A stretch of 64,000 nt of DNA, taken from contig NZ_LDJJ01000005.1 of NCBI RefSeq assembly GCF_001431465.1, positions 1 to 64,000 on the forward strand, written 5' to 3'. The notes under the pieces are model-generated. The model was not told the DNA's origin. It saw only the letters and a list, made by a program, of their open reading frames with translations, and did no database searches. Origin of the DNA: Stenotrophomonas terrae. Lineage in GTDB: Bacteria > Pseudomonadota > Gammaproteobacteria > Xanthomonadales > Xanthomonadaceae. The position numbers and the translations under genes are program-made. Positions 1 to 10,398 of this stretch are shown here, one piece after another. Numbering within the stretch: position 1 is the stretch's first letter; every line of letters begins with the position of its first letter.

Positions 1-103
1 TTGAGTTGTAGTAGTTGTGTGTGTTTTACTCTTAGTGGTCAGCGGACCACCGGAGCTTAAAAACGGCATATCGGCGGCAGCGTCAAATGTGGATAAGAGA
101 CCC
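1..103. other. Nextera P5 adapter remnant (not genomic)
   Basis: Positions 71-103 align without gaps to the 33-base Nextera read-1 transposase adapter, agreeing at 28 of 33 bases and including the core AAGAGAC. Positions 63-70 (acggcata) fit the i5 index slot and differ by one base from ACTGCATA. Upstream, 34-62 contains GACCACCG of the P5 primer. Several mismatches are T-to-G, which looks like sequencing error. This is library sequence left on the contig end, and any reading frame starting here is false. Confidence 0.93.
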
Positions 104-877
104 TTCCTGCAAGGTCCGGCCACACCCGCCCCGCCTGCTGCGCCGGAAAGCGCAGCGGACACGATGGTGGCCGCAGACGCACAGGCAACACTCGCACTGG
201 ATCTGCCTGCACCGGTCGATTCGCCCGACGTGACTGCGGCCAGCGGGGAAGCACCGGTAGCAGTGCCACGTGAACCTGTCAGTTCTGCTGACACCGTCAG
301 CAGCGCCGAGCTCATGGAGGACGCTGCGTCGTCCGTAGAAGAGGCAGCGCCGGCCGTGGCCGCGCCCAGCTTTGCCCGCGCCAGCACCAGGCCAGCCGCA
401 GTCCCCACCGATACGCCGCGTTGGCAATGGGGCGTGGTGCTGGCCCTGGCGCTGCTGCTAGGCCTGCAGATCATCCTCTCCGACCGCGCCAGACTGGCCG
501 CCGATGCCGGCACCCGGCCGCTGGTCAGCGCGCTGTGCACGGTGCTGCGCTGCACATTGCCGCCGTGGCATGAGCCCAGCGCGTTCAGCATGCTCAGCCG
601 CGATATCCGCCCGGTGCCCGGGCAGGCCGGCGCACTGCAGGTGCAAGCCAGCTTCCGCAATGACGCACGTTGGGCGCAGGCTTGGCCGGCGCTGCGGCTG
701 TCGCTGTCCGATGCCGATGGCCGGGTGATCGGCCGGCGCACCCTGCAGGCGGCCGAATACCTGGGCGCAGGCGCCGACCCACAGGCGCGGCTGGAGCCCG
801 GACAAAGCGCGCAGGTGTCATTCCGGCTGCGCGAACCGGCCGCCGCCACCGTCGCCTTCAGCTTTGAATTTCAGTAA
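104..877 (+). CDS. DUF3426 zinc-ribbon-type membrane protein, 5' truncated
   Basis: About 257 codons are present and the true start is lost under the adapter. The visible order is a Pro/Ala/Ser-rich linker, one transmembrane helix (roughly WGVVLALALLLGLQIIL, bases about 428-480) and a C-terminal beta domain. That domain carries FRNDARWAQAWPALRLSLSD, AEYL and a final LEPGQSAQVSFRLREP, which are typical of DUF3426. Family members usually begin with an MJ0042-type zinc ribbon, which would lie in the missing part. It precedes fis, as is usual in xanthomonads. The function is unknown; the topology suggests a large C-terminal domain outside the inner membrane. Confidence 0.8.
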   Translation, partial: FLQGPATPAPPAAPESAADTMVAADAQATLALDLPAPVDSPDVTAASGEAPVAVPREPVSSADTVSSAELMEDAASSVEEAAPAVAAPSFARASTRPAAVPTDTPRWQWGVVLALALLLGLQIILSDRARLAADAGTRPLVSALCTVLRCTLPPWHEPSAFSMLSRDIRPVPGQAGALQVQASFRNDARWAQAWPALRLSLSDADGRVIGRRTLQAAEYLGAGADPQARLEPGQSAQVSFRLREPAAATVAFSFEFQ

Positions 878-919
878 CCACGGGCCAATGGCGTGGCAGG
901 CCGGCGGCCCACGCGCTAG

Positions 920-1249
<330 letters not shown>

Positions 1250-1270
1250 GCCCCCGCATTCCTGGCCTTG

Positions 1271-1385
1271 GTAGTGCCGAGCCATGCTCGGCAGAAGCAT
1301 TACCGGTGATTCCTGCCGTCGTGCATTGCGGGCAAAGCCCCTTGCATTGCCTGTAAAGCCCTTGCCGAGCATGGCTCGGCATTAC
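1271..1385. repeat. SMAG palindromic repeat pair (head-to-head)
   Basis: A forward copy beginning GTAGTGCCGAGCC (1271-1294) faces an inverted copy ending CTCGGCATTAC (1363-1385) across about 70 bases. Each copy is itself a hairpin (GCCGAGC CAT GCTCGGC). Together they could fold into one long stem in the fis-purH gap. Confidence 0.9.
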
Positions 1386-1462
1386 AGGAGCAGTTCTGTC
1401 CGGCCACGGATGTGACCGCGCGGCTACAATACGGGCCCGCTTCCGCTTCCCCCTGCCTCCCC

Positions 1463-3046
1463 ATGTCTTCTGATCTGCTGCCCGTACGCCGGGCTCTGCT
1501 GTCCGTTTCCGACAAGACCGGCCTGATCGATCTGGCCCGTGCCCTGGCTGCCCGCAACGTCGAGCTGCTGTCCACCGGCGGCACCGCCAAGGCGATCCGC
1601 GAGGCCGGCCTGCCGGTCAAGGACGTGTCCGATGTCACCGGCTTCCCGGAGATGATGGACGGCCGGGTCAAGACCCTGCACCCGATGGTCCACGGCGGCC
1701 TGCTCGGCCGTGCTGGCACCGATGACGCGGTGATGGCCGAACACGGCATCGCCCCGATCGACCTGCTGGTACTGAACCTGTATCCGTTCGAGTCGGTCAC
1801 CGCCCAGGCCGATTGCAGCCTGGCCGATGCCGTGGAAAACATCGACATCGGCGGCCCGGCGATGCTGCGCAGCGCGGCCAAGAATTTCGCCCGCGTCGCC
1901 GTGGCCACCAGCCCGGATCAATACGATGCGCTGCTGGCCGAGCTGGCCAACAACGACGGTCAGCTGTCGGCGGCCAAGCGCTTTGAACTGTCGGTGGCCG
2001 CGTTCAACCGCGTCGCCCAGTACGACGCGGCAATCAGCAATTATCTGTCGGCCGTCACCGACACCAGCGCTGCGGTACCGGTGCGCAATGAATACCCGGC
2101 GCAGATGAATTCCTCTTTCATCAAGGTCATGGACCTGCGCTACGGCGAAAACCCGCACCAGAGCGGCGTGTTCTACCGTGACCTGTACCCGGTGCCGGGC
2201 ACCCTGGCCACCTTCGTGCAGCTGCAGGGCAAGGAACTGAGCTACAACAACCTGGCCGATGCCGATGCCGCATGGGAATGCGTGCGCCAGTTCGATGTGC
2301 CGGCCTGCGTCATCGTCAAGCACGCCAATCCCTGCGGTGTAGCCGTGGCTGCCGATGTCGGCGCCGCCTACGAAATGGCTTACAACACCGATCCGACCAG
2401 CGCCTTCGGCGGCATCCTCGCCTTCAACCGCACGCTGGACGCGGCCACCGCCAAGGCCATCCTCGACCGCCAGTTTGTCGAAGTGCTGATCGCCCCGGAC
2501 TACGAACCGGCCGCGCTGGAATACGCCACCAAGAAGGCCAACGTGCGCGTACTGCGTATCCCGGCTGGCGATGCCCGCAACAACTACGACACCAAGCGCA
2601 TTGGTTCGGGCCTGCTGATCCAGAGCGCCGACAACCGCGGCATGAGCGCTGACGAACTGAAGACCATCACCCAGCGCGCGCCGACGGCGGCTGAAACCCG
2701 CGACCTGCTGTTCGCCTGGCGCGTGGCCAAGTACGTCAAGTCCAACGCGATTGTCTACGCCAAGGACGAGCGCACCATTGGCGTTGGCGCCGGCCAGATG
2801 AGCCGCGTCTACTCGGCACGCATCGCTGGCATCAAGGCCGCCGATGCCGGCCTGGTGGTGCCCGGTTCGGTGATGGCATCGGACGCTTTCTTCCCGTTCC
2901 GTGATGGCCTGGATGCGGCCGCCGAAGCCGGCATCACCGCGGTGATCCAGCCGGGTGGTTCGATGCGCGACAACGAAGTGATCGCCGCCGCCGACGAACA
3001 TGGCATCGCCATGGTGTTCACCGGCGTGCGCCACTTCCGTCACTGA
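1463..3046 (+). CDS. purH: Bifunctional AICAR formyltransferase / IMP cyclohydrolase PurH
   Basis: This 527-residue enzyme catalyses the last two steps of de novo IMP synthesis in the cytoplasm. The N-terminal MGS-like cyclohydrolase domain (about residues 1-200) starts [20 protein letters not shown]. The formyltransferase domain carries the catalytic Lys-His pair in [10 protein letters not shown] and ends FTGVRHFRH, as usual. ATG at 1463 gives the standard family length; upstream in-frame codons would add 17 residues with no conservation. It is followed closely by two lipoprotein genes and purD in the same direction, suggesting one transcript. Confidence 0.97.
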   Translation: MSSDLLPVRRALLSVSDKTGLIDLARALAARNVELLSTGGTAKAIREAGLPVKDVSDVTGFPEMMDGRVKTLHPMVHGGLLGRAGTDDAVMAEHGIAPIDLLVLNLYPFESVTAQADCSLADAVENIDIGGPAMLRSAAKNFARVAVATSPDQYDALLAELANNDGQLSAAKRFELSVAAFNRVAQYDAAISNYLSAVTDTSAAVPVRNEYPAQMNSSFIKVMDLRYGENPHQSGVFYRDLYPVPGTLATFVQLQGKELSYNNLADADAAWECVRQFDVPACVIVKHANPCGVAVAADVGAAYEMAYNTDPTSAFGGILAFNRTLDAATAKAILDRQFVEVLIAPDYEPAALEYATKKANVRVLRIPAGDARNNYDTKRIGSGLLIQSADNRGMSADELKTITQRAPTAAETRDLLFAWRVAKYVKSNAIVYAKDERTIGVGAGQMSRVYSARIAGIKAADAGLVVPGSVMASDAFFPFRDGLDAAAEAGITAVIQPGGSMRDNEVIAAADEHGIAMVFTGVRHFRH

Positions 3047-3068
3047 TTCCATCACCGAGAGCTGGCAC

Positions 3069-3896
3069 ATGGCGACCAGGGTTTTCCCGCGTTTGATTTC
3101 CCTGCTCGCCGTCGCCCTGCTGGCTTCGTGCCAGCAGGGCACGCCCGCACAGGACGATGCTCCAGCAGCAAAGCCGAAACTCAGCTACGAGGCCGGGGTG
3201 ATGGCCGTACTGCAGGAACGCTATGGCAGCAGCGTGCAGCTGCAGGGGCAATGGACGCAGCAACTGAGTGATGCCGATCTGGGTCAGGCACGTCCGGTCC
3301 ATCGCGATATCTGCGCCGACCAGAGCATCACCGTACAGAACGGCAGCTATCGCATGCTGGCGGTCTGCACTGCCTACGACAACGCCAGTCCGATTGAACT
3401 GGGCAGCACCGATTTCATCGTCCTGCAGCGCGCCGCCGATGACGGCGTCAGCGTTGCTGCCGAACTGCTCGGCCAGGGCAGCGGCACCGGCGGCAAGCCG
3501 GGCAGCGTCACCGCGTTGCAGATGGGCGCCAACGCCTGGGCCTTCCAGGTCGACGATGAGCTGGTGGTGGTCGGCGCCTTGATGCGCAACCGCGCCTGGT
3601 ATCTGTTCGACGGCGACAAGACCCTGTCGAGCGCGGGCTGGCTGCGCAGCCATCTGGATGATCACAACGCCATTGACTGCAATGCGTCCGGCAACTGTTC
3701 GCACGGCCGTCTGGACCTGAACTTCGACGCCGTTCCCGATGACAGCCAACCGCAGCTGGCGTACTGGCCGCTGCGCGTGCAGGAGAAGGGCCGCGGCTGC
3801 GCTGGCGCGGTCAACAAGAGCCACAGCATCGACTACGACACGGCGCAGCTGCGCTATCCGATTCCTTCGACCATGCAGATTGAGGGGTGCAACTGA
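3069..3896 (+). CDS. Predicted lipoprotein of unknown function
   Basis: 275 residues. A lipoprotein signal ends in the lipobox LLASC (Cys at about residue 20), followed by QQGTPAQDD, so the mature protein is likely anchored by acylated Cys. The rest is a soluble domain with several cysteines (DICADQS, LAVCTAYD, IDCNASGNCSHGRLD, GRGCAGA), which suggests disulfides in the periplasm. No family is recognised. The gene starts 22 bases after purH and its TGA overlaps the ATG of the next lipoprotein gene, so translation is probably coupled. Confidence 0.8.
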   Translation: MATRVFPRLISLLAVALLASCQQGTPAQDDAPAAKPKLSYEAGVMAVLQERYGSSVQLQGQWTQQLSDADLGQARPVHRDICADQSITVQNGSYRMLAVCTAYDNASPIELGSTDFIVLQRAADDGVSVAAELLGQGSGTGGKPGSVTALQMGANAWAFQVDDELVVVGALMRNRAWYLFDGDKTLSSAGWLRSHLDDHNAIDCNASGNCSHGRLDLNFDAVPDDSQPQLAYWPLRVQEKGRGCAGAVNKSHSIDYDTAQLRYPIPSTMQIEGCN

Positions 3897-4306
3897 TGCG
3901 CAAGATGATCCTCGCAGTAACCGCCGGTCTTTGCGCCGTTCTGCTTGCCGGTTGTGGGAAGGACTCGCCTGGCGATGCCCAGCAGACCGCGTTGACCGCC
4001 CTCGGCAAGCAGCTTCCCAAGCCTTACCGCGATGGCCTGATCACCGATTCGGCGCACCGCCAAGGTGCTGACATCGTACTGGTGGTGCGCTTCCCCGATG
4101 CCACCGTGGAGATGGCCAAGGCAAAGCCCGATGTGTTCGCGGCATTGCGCCGCGATGAGAACCAGGCCATCGCCGAACTGTGCACGGATCCAGCCTTGCG
4201 GCCGGTCTATGCCGCCGGTGGCGGCGTGCAGCGCCGCTTCGTGGATGCCAATGGCGCGCTGTTCTTCGAAGCCACGCTGAAAGCCTCCGATTGCACTACC
4301 CATTGA
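3896..4306 (+). CDS. Small predicted lipoprotein
   Basis: 136 residues. The signal sequence MRKMILAVTAGLCAVLLAGC ends in an LAGC lipobox, and the mature part begins GKDSPGDAQQ. A short alpha/beta-looking domain follows. The start codon shares one base with the preceding stop (TGATG). No family is recognised. Lying between purH and purD, it may simply ride on the purine transcript. Confidence 0.8.
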   Translation: MRKMILAVTAGLCAVLLAGCGKDSPGDAQQTALTALGKQLPKPYRDGLITDSAHRQGADIVLVVRFPDATVEMAKAKPDVFAALRRDENQAIAELCTDPALRPVYAAGGGVQRRFVDANGALFFEATLKASDCTTH

Positions 4307-4327
4307 TGCCCCACAGGAACTGACCTC

Positions 4328-5614
4328 ATGAAAATCCTCGTCATCGGCTCTGGTGGCCGCGAACACGCGCTGGCCTGGAAGTTGGCGCAATCGCCGCGCG
4401 TAAGCGAAGTGATCGTTGCCCCCGGCAATGCTGGCAGCGCCACTGAAGGCAAATGCCGCAACGCCGCGGTCAAGGTCAACGATATCGATGGCCTGCTGAA
4501 GCTGGCACAGGACGAGGCCGTGGGCCTGACCGTGGTTGGCCCGGAAGTGCCACTGGTGCTCGGCGTGGTCGATCGCTTCCGCGACGCCGGCCTGCGCATC
4601 TTCGGGCCGACCGCTGCCGCTGCGCAGCTGGAAGGCAGCAAGGCCTTCGCCAAGGATTTCCTGGCCCGCCACGGCATTCCCACCGCGTACTACGCCGTGC
4701 ACACCGAGGTTGATGCCGCACTGGCCTACCTACATGAGAAGGGTGCGCCGATCGTCATCAAGGCCGACGGCCTTGCGGCCGGCAAGGGCGTGATCGTGGC
4801 GATGACAATGGAAGAAGCCGAGGCAGCCGTGCACGACATGCTCAGCGGCAACGCCTTTGGCGATGCCGGCGCGCGCGTGGTGATCGAGGAATTCCTCGAG
4901 GGCGAGGAAGCCAGTTTCATTTCGATGGTCGATGGCCGCATCGCACTGCCGATGGCCACCAGCCAGGACCACAAGCGCGTGGGCGATGGTGACACCGGCC
5001 CGAATACTGGCGGCATGGGCGCCTACTCGCCGGCACCGGTGGTAACCCCGGAAGTCCATGCACGGGTGATGCGCGAGGTAGTGGAGCCGACCGTGGCCGG
5101 CATGATTGCCGACGGCGTGCCGTTCACCGGCTTCCTGTATGCAGGCCTGATGATCGATGCCGATGGCGCACCGAAGGTGATCGAATTCAACGTGCGTTTC
5201 GGCGACCCTGAAACCCAACCGGTGATGCTGCGCCTGCAGTCGGATCTGGTGGATCTGGTCGAAGCTGCCATTGATGGCGCGCTGGCCGGTGTGGACGCGC
5301 AATGGGATCCGCGCCCGTCGTTGGGTGTTGTGCTGGCTGCCAAGCCCTACCCGGAAACGCCGATCACCGGTGATGTGATCAGCGGGTTGGGCGAGGTGCC
5401 CGCCAGTGCCAAGGTATTCCATGCCGGCACCGCGCTGGACGCCGACGGCAACGTGGTCAGCGCCGGCGGCCGCGTGCTGTGCGTTGCGGCATTGGGCGAC
5501 AGCGTGGGCGATGCCCAGAAGCACGCCTATGCAGGCGTGGCCAGGATCCACTGGGCCAACGAGTTCCACCGCAACGACATCGGCTGGCGCGCGATCGCGC
5601 GTGAGCAGCAGTAA
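4328..5614 (+). CDS. purD: Phosphoribosylamine-glycine ligase (GARS) PurD
   Basis: This 428-residue ATP-grasp enzyme joins glycine to phosphoribosylamine, the second step of purine synthesis. The start MKILVIGSGGREHALAWKL is the family signature. The GARS motif appears as FNVRFGDPETQ, and the ATP-grasp loop includes KADGLAAGKGV. Length matches the family. It sits at the 3' end of a purH-lipoprotein-lipoprotein-purD series and is followed by repeat clusters. Confidence 0.97.
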   Translation: MKILVIGSGGREHALAWKLAQSPRVSEVIVAPGNAGSATEGKCRNAAVKVNDIDGLLKLAQDEAVGLTVVGPEVPLVLGVVDRFRDAGLRIFGPTAAAAQLEGSKAFAKDFLARHGIPTAYYAVHTEVDAALAYLHEKGAPIVIKADGLAAGKGVIVAMTMEEAEAAVHDMLSGNAFGDAGARVVIEEFLEGEEASFISMVDGRIALPMATSQDHKRVGDGDTGPNTGGMGAYSPAPVVTPEVHARVMREVVEPTVAGMIADGVPFTGFLYAGLMIDADGAPKVIEFNVRFGDPETQPVMLRLQSDLVDLVEAAIDGALAGVDAQWDPRPSLGVVLAAKPYPETPITGDVISGLGEVPASAKVFHAGTALDADGNVVSAGGRVLCVAALGDSVGDAQKHAYAGVARIHWANEFHRNDIGWRAIAREQQ

Positions 5615-5616
5615 GC

Positions 5617-5855
5617 TCTAGTGCCGAGCCATGCTCGGCAGGGGCTCTACCGGTAATGCCGCAGAAGCTACCCCTCCCCAACCCTCCCCTGCACTTCGTG
5701 CAAGGGAGGGAGCGTAGTGCCGAGCCATGCTCGACAGAAGCTCTACTGGTAATGTTCCAGCGTAGTGCCGAGCCATGCTCGGCAGAGGCTCTACCGGTAA
5801 AGCCTCAGCCGAGCATGGCTCGGCTCTACATTTGCAGGTCCCCGCCGAGCATCGC
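5617..5855. repeat. SMAG repeat cluster with a nested CCCTCCC-type palindrome
   Basis: Three forward SMAG copies (5617-5642, 5714-5737, 5762-5785) and one inverted copy (5806-5829) are present, followed by a degraded half copy near 5840. Between the first two lies a second family: 5669-5710, CCCTCCCCAACCCTCCCC followed by GCACTTCGTGC and GGGAGGG. The cluster fills the whole gap between the convergent purD and aldo/keto reductase genes. Confidence 0.88.
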
Positions 5856-5861
5856 CCGGAT

Positions 5862-6857
<996 letters not shown>

Positions 6858-6939
6858 TGGCAACTCCAGCTCAGGAACGGGGAGAGCCACTGTAGGCGCT
6901 CGCCACTATGCTGATAAAGGCGGATACTCCGCACTGACA

Positions 6940-7860
6940 ATGAAGCCTGACTTCACAGTAGAACCATCCCTGCTGCCGGCCCTGGCCGCATTTGCCTGCG
7001 TGGCACGGCATGCCAGCTTCCGCCATGCCGCCATCGAACTGGCGGTGTCGCCATCGGCGTTGTCGCAGACCATCCGCAACCTGGAGCGCCGCCTGGGCAC
7101 CCGCCTGCTGCAACGGACCACGCGCCGGGTGGGCCTGACCGAAGCCGGCCAGCGCCTGCTGCAGGACACCGCGCCGGCCCTGGCCCGCATCGGCGAGGCC
7201 CTGTACGCGGTGGAAGCCAACCGCGACGTGGCCACCGGCCAACTGCGCATCACCGCGCCGCGCTTTGCCATCGAATACCTGCTGCTGCCGCACCTGCCCG
7301 CCTTCCATGCCGCCTACCCGCAGGTGGAAGTGGAACTGTCGATGCAGGCGGCCATGGTCGATGTGGTCGGCGAAGGCTTTGATGCCGGCATCCGCCTGGG
7401 AGAGTCGCTGGCCGATGGCATGATCGCGCTGCCGCTGGGGCCGCCGCTGCGCTGGACCGTGGTGGCGGCGCCAAGCTATCTGCAACAGCACGGCACCCCG
7501 CAGACACCTGAAGCGCTGATCGGCCATGCCTGCATCCGCCACCGCAACAGCAATGGCCGGGTCATGCCCTGGGAGTTCAGCCGCGACGGCCGCGACTTCA
7601 CCCTGGATGTCAGTGGGCCGCTGCTGCTCAACGACAGCACCCTGGCACTGCAGGCCGCGCGCGAAGGTGTCGGCCTGCTGCAGGTGTTCGAGGCCATCGC
7701 CCGTGCCGACCTCGCGGCCGGCCGCCTGCACAGCCTGCTCGATGATTGGCAGCCACCGTTTGCCGGCTTCCACCTGTACTACCCCTCGCGCGAACAACTG
7801 GCCCCAAAGCTGCGCGTCTTCCTCGATTTCATGCGGGCCGCCAACGCGCCCGCGACATGA
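6940..7860 (+). CDS. LysR-family transcriptional regulator
   Basis: 306 residues. The N-terminal winged helix (FACVARHASFRHAAIELAVSPSALSQTIRNLE, RRLGTRLLQRTTRRVGLTEAG) is followed by a periplasmic-binding-like effector domain ending FLDFMRAANAP. ATG at 6940 places the HTH at residues 10-65, the normal position. It resembles the group that controls adjacent divergent oxidoreductases, so the aldo/keto reductase gene at 5862-6857 is the likely target. The effector is unknown. Confidence 0.9.
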   Translation: MKPDFTVEPSLLPALAAFACVARHASFRHAAIELAVSPSALSQTIRNLERRLGTRLLQRTTRRVGLTEAGQRLLQDTAPALARIGEALYAVEANRDVATGQLRITAPRFAIEYLLLPHLPAFHAAYPQVEVELSMQAAMVDVVGEGFDAGIRLGESLADGMIALPLGPPLRWTVVAAPSYLQQHGTPQTPEALIGHACIRHRNSNGRVMPWEFSRDGRDFTLDVSGPLLLNDSTLALQAAREGVGLLQVFEAIARADLAAGRLHSLLDDWQPPFAGFHLYYPSREQLAPKLRVFLDFMRAANAPAT

Positions 7861-7893
7861 GCGCTGGCTTCCGGACGTGTCGCGCTTGCCTGC

Positions 7894-10146
7894 ATGGCGA
7901 CGGCACCGCAAGCTGATAGCCCACTGCCTCCGCGAGCACCCGATTCCGGCATGCGCCGCCTCGACCGTCACCTGGGCCAACTCTGGGCCCACGAAAAAGC
8001 CAGCTACGGGCTGCGCGTGTTCATCGCGCTCACTGCCGCCATTGCCTATGGCTGGTACGACGGTCATATCGAAGCCATCCCCGGCCTGTTCCTGGGCATC
8101 ATCGCCAGCGCCATCGCCGAGACCGATGACAACTGGTGGGGGCGCACCAAATCGGTGCTGCTGTCGCTGCTGTGTTTTGCCGCCGCCGCGGCCGCGGTCA
8201 TCGTGCTGTTCCCGCACCCACTGCCGTTCATCGCCAGCCTGGCCCTGGCCGCGTTCGGCCTGACCCTGCTCGGCGCATTGGGCGAACGCTACGCCTCCAT
8301 CGGCCAGGCCACGGTGACGCTGGCGATCTACGCGATGATCGCGCTGGACCAGCACCACAACGTCAGCCAGCAGCAGGCCCTGCGCGAAGTGGTGCCGCTG
8401 CTGGTCGGCGCGGCCTGGTACGGACTGTTGTCGATCCTGTGGACGGCGATGTTCGCCAACCGCCCGGTGCGCGAGCGGCTGGCGCGGCTGTTCTTCGAAC
8501 TCGGCCACTACCTGCAGCTCAAGGCCGATCTGTTCGAGCCGGTGCGGCAAGGTGATCTGGAAGCGCGGCGGTTGGCCCTGGCCGAGCAGAACGTGCGCGT
8601 GGTGCAGGCCCTGAACATCGCCAAGACCGCCATCCTCAGCCGCTTCGGCCGCTCCGGCCGGCCCGGCGTGCAATCCGGCCTGTACTTCCGTCTGTATTAC
8701 ATGGCGCAGGATTTCCACGAGCGCGCCAGCTCCTCGCACTACCCCTACGAGGCCTTGGCCGACGCCTTCTTCCACAGCGACGTGCTGTACCGCTGCCGGC
8801 GCCTGCTGTCCCTGCAGGGCAAGGCCTGCCAGAGCCTGGGCCAGGCCATCCGGCTGCGCCAACCCTTCGACTATGGCGAGCGCACCCGCATCGCCGGCCA
8901 GGACCTGCAGTCCTCGCTGCAGTACCTGCGCGAACAGCGCAATCCGCAGTGGACGCGCCTGCTGGGCTCACTGCAGCTGCTGGCCGCCAACCTGACCAAC
9001 ATCGAGCGGCAGCTGTCCGAAGCCGCGCTGGCCGATACACCGATGGAAGGCATCGACACCCGCCTGCGCGATTCCTCACCGCACACCCTGCGCGAGATGG
9101 GCACACGCCTGCGCCAGGCGTTGACGCCTGGCTCGCTGCTGTTCCGGCACGGCGTACGCATCGCGCTGGCGCTGATTGCCGGCTATGTACTGCTGAAGCT
9201 GGTTCACCCGGAAAACGGCTACTGGATCCTGCTGACCATCGTCTTCGTCTGCCGGCCCAACTTCGGTGCAACCCGCCTGCGGCTGGTGCAGCGTATCGCC
9301 GGCACCCTGCTGGGCCTGGGCGTGACCTGGGCGCTGATGCAGCTATTCCCCGGCACCGGCCTGCAATTGCTGCTGGCGTTGGTGGCGGCGCTGCTGTTCT
9401 TCATTACCCGCACCGACCGCTACCTGTTAGCCACTGCCGCGATCACGGTGATGGCCTTGCTGTGCTTCAACCTGATTGGCAATGGTTTCGTGCTGATCTG
9501 GCCGCGCTTCCTGGATACATTGATCGGCTGCGCCATCGCCGCCACCGCTTCGCTGCTGATCCTGCCGGACTGGGAAGGCCGGCGCCTGCACAGGGTGATG
9601 GCGCAGGTGATTGCCACCAGCACCGCCTATCTTGATGCCGTGCTCGGGCAATACCGCAGCGGCATGCGTGACGACCTGCCCTACCGCATCGCCCGTCGTG
9701 ACATGCACAACGCCGACGTGGCGCTGTCGGTGGCCTTGTCGAACATGCTGCGTGAGCCCGGCTATGCGCGCGGCAATCTGGATGCGGGCTTTCGTTTCCT
9801 AGGCTTGTCGAACACCTTGCTGGGCTATCTGTCAGCCTTGGGCGCACACCGCGCACAGGCCGATGCGGTCAATGAAGATGCCCTGGTCGCCAGCGGCCAG
9901 GGCCAGCTGCAGAAGTCCTTGGCGGCATTGGCCGATGCCTTGAGCAAGCGCCAGGCTGCGCAGCCGCAGGAAGATGAGATCGCCCTGGCCGATGCGCTGG
10001 AGCAGATGCCCGATGAGATTGATGACAAGTCGCGCCTGGTGCGCACCCAGCTGACATTGATGCTGCGCTTGCTGCCAAAGCTGCGGGCTGCTGCGGAAGA
10101 GGCGACCTTGCCGGCTTCGGTTGGAGCCGCAGCAACAGCGCGTTGA
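7894..10146 (+). CDS. FUSC-family inner-membrane protein (YccS/YhfK-like)
   Basis: 750 residues built as two similar halves. An N-terminal membrane block (about residues 35-165, AYGWYDGHIEAIPGLFLGIIAS) is followed by a cytoplasmic helical region. A second membrane block (about 410-560, GYWILLTIVFVCRPNFGATRLRLVQRI) precedes a second helical tail. This duplicated arrangement is typical of YccS/AaeB-like proteins, thought to export aromatic acids or other small solutes; the substrate here is unknown. ATG 7894 was chosen; ATG 7951 is an alternative start. Confidence 0.85.
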   Translation: MATAPQADSPLPPRAPDSGMRRLDRHLGQLWAHEKASYGLRVFIALTAAIAYGWYDGHIEAIPGLFLGIIASAIAETDDNWWGRTKSVLLSLLCFAAAAAAVIVLFPHPLPFIASLALAAFGLTLLGALGERYASIGQATVTLAIYAMIALDQHHNVSQQQALREVVPLLVGAAWYGLLSILWTAMFANRPVRERLARLFFELGHYLQLKADLFEPVRQGDLEARRLALAEQNVRVVQALNIAKTAILSRFGRSGRPGVQSGLYFRLYYMAQDFHERASSSHYPYEALADAFFHSDVLYRCRRLLSLQGKACQSLGQAIRLRQPFDYGERTRIAGQDLQSSLQYLREQRNPQWTRLLGSLQLLAANLTNIERQLSEAALADTPMEGIDTRLRDSSPHTLREMGTRLRQALTPGSLLFRHGVRIALALIAGYVLLKLVHPENGYWILLTIVFVCRPNFGATRLRLVQRIAGTLLGLGVTWALMQLFPGTGLQLLLALVAALLFFITRTDRYLLATAAITVMALLCFNLIGNGFVLIWPRFLDTLIGCAIAATASLLILPDWEGRRLHRVMAQVIATSTAYLDAVLGQYRSGMRDDLPYRIARRDMHNADVALSVALSNMLREPGYARGNLDAGFRFLGLSNTLLGYLSALGAHRAQADAVNEDALVASGQGQLQKSLAALADALSKRQAAQPQEDEIALADALEQMPDEIDDKSRLVRTQLTLMLRLLPKLRAAAEEATLPASVGAAATAR

Positions 10147-10160
10147 GCTGTTGCTGGGTG

Positions 10161-10398
10161 GATTGGGCTTTTGGCTTTGGCTTTGGCTTCGGCTAGTGCT
10201 CTTCTCCTCTCCCCTTGCGGGAGAGGATGCCGAAGGCAGGAGAGGGGAGGCGGCGAAGCCGCTTGGCTCACGCAGCCTCAGATTGCATACGTATCGACCG
10301 CGCACTGTCGCCAGCTTCGCGGCTTACGCCGCTCCTACAAACACAGGATCAGCTTCAACTGATGGGTTGCGAGCTTCGCGGCTCACGCCGCTCCCACA
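10161..10398. repeat. Mixed repeat cluster: TTTGGC units, GAGAGG palindrome, two GCGGCTTACGCCGC elements
   Basis: About three TTTGGC units lie at 10165-10187. A hairpin-forming CTCTCCCCTTGCGGGAGAGG segment follows at about 10206-10250. Two copies of a second palindrome type (GCTTCGCGGCTTACGCCG, 10314-10338, and a variant at 10373-10398) end the cluster. The last copy overlaps the stop codon of the leftward MFS gene at 10383. Confidence 0.8.

Noticed and set aside
17..103. N-terminal coding extension of the first gene
   Set aside because: It is translated adapter sequence, not genomic.
1424..3142. 572-codon open frame antisense to purH
   Set aside because: High-GC codon bias leaves open antisense frames; the product has no recognisable domain and purH is certain.
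6871..8862. 663-codon open frame antisense to a LysR gene and the FUSC gene
   Set aside because: Composition is Gln/Gly/His/Arg-rich, as expected of a shadow frame; no domain.
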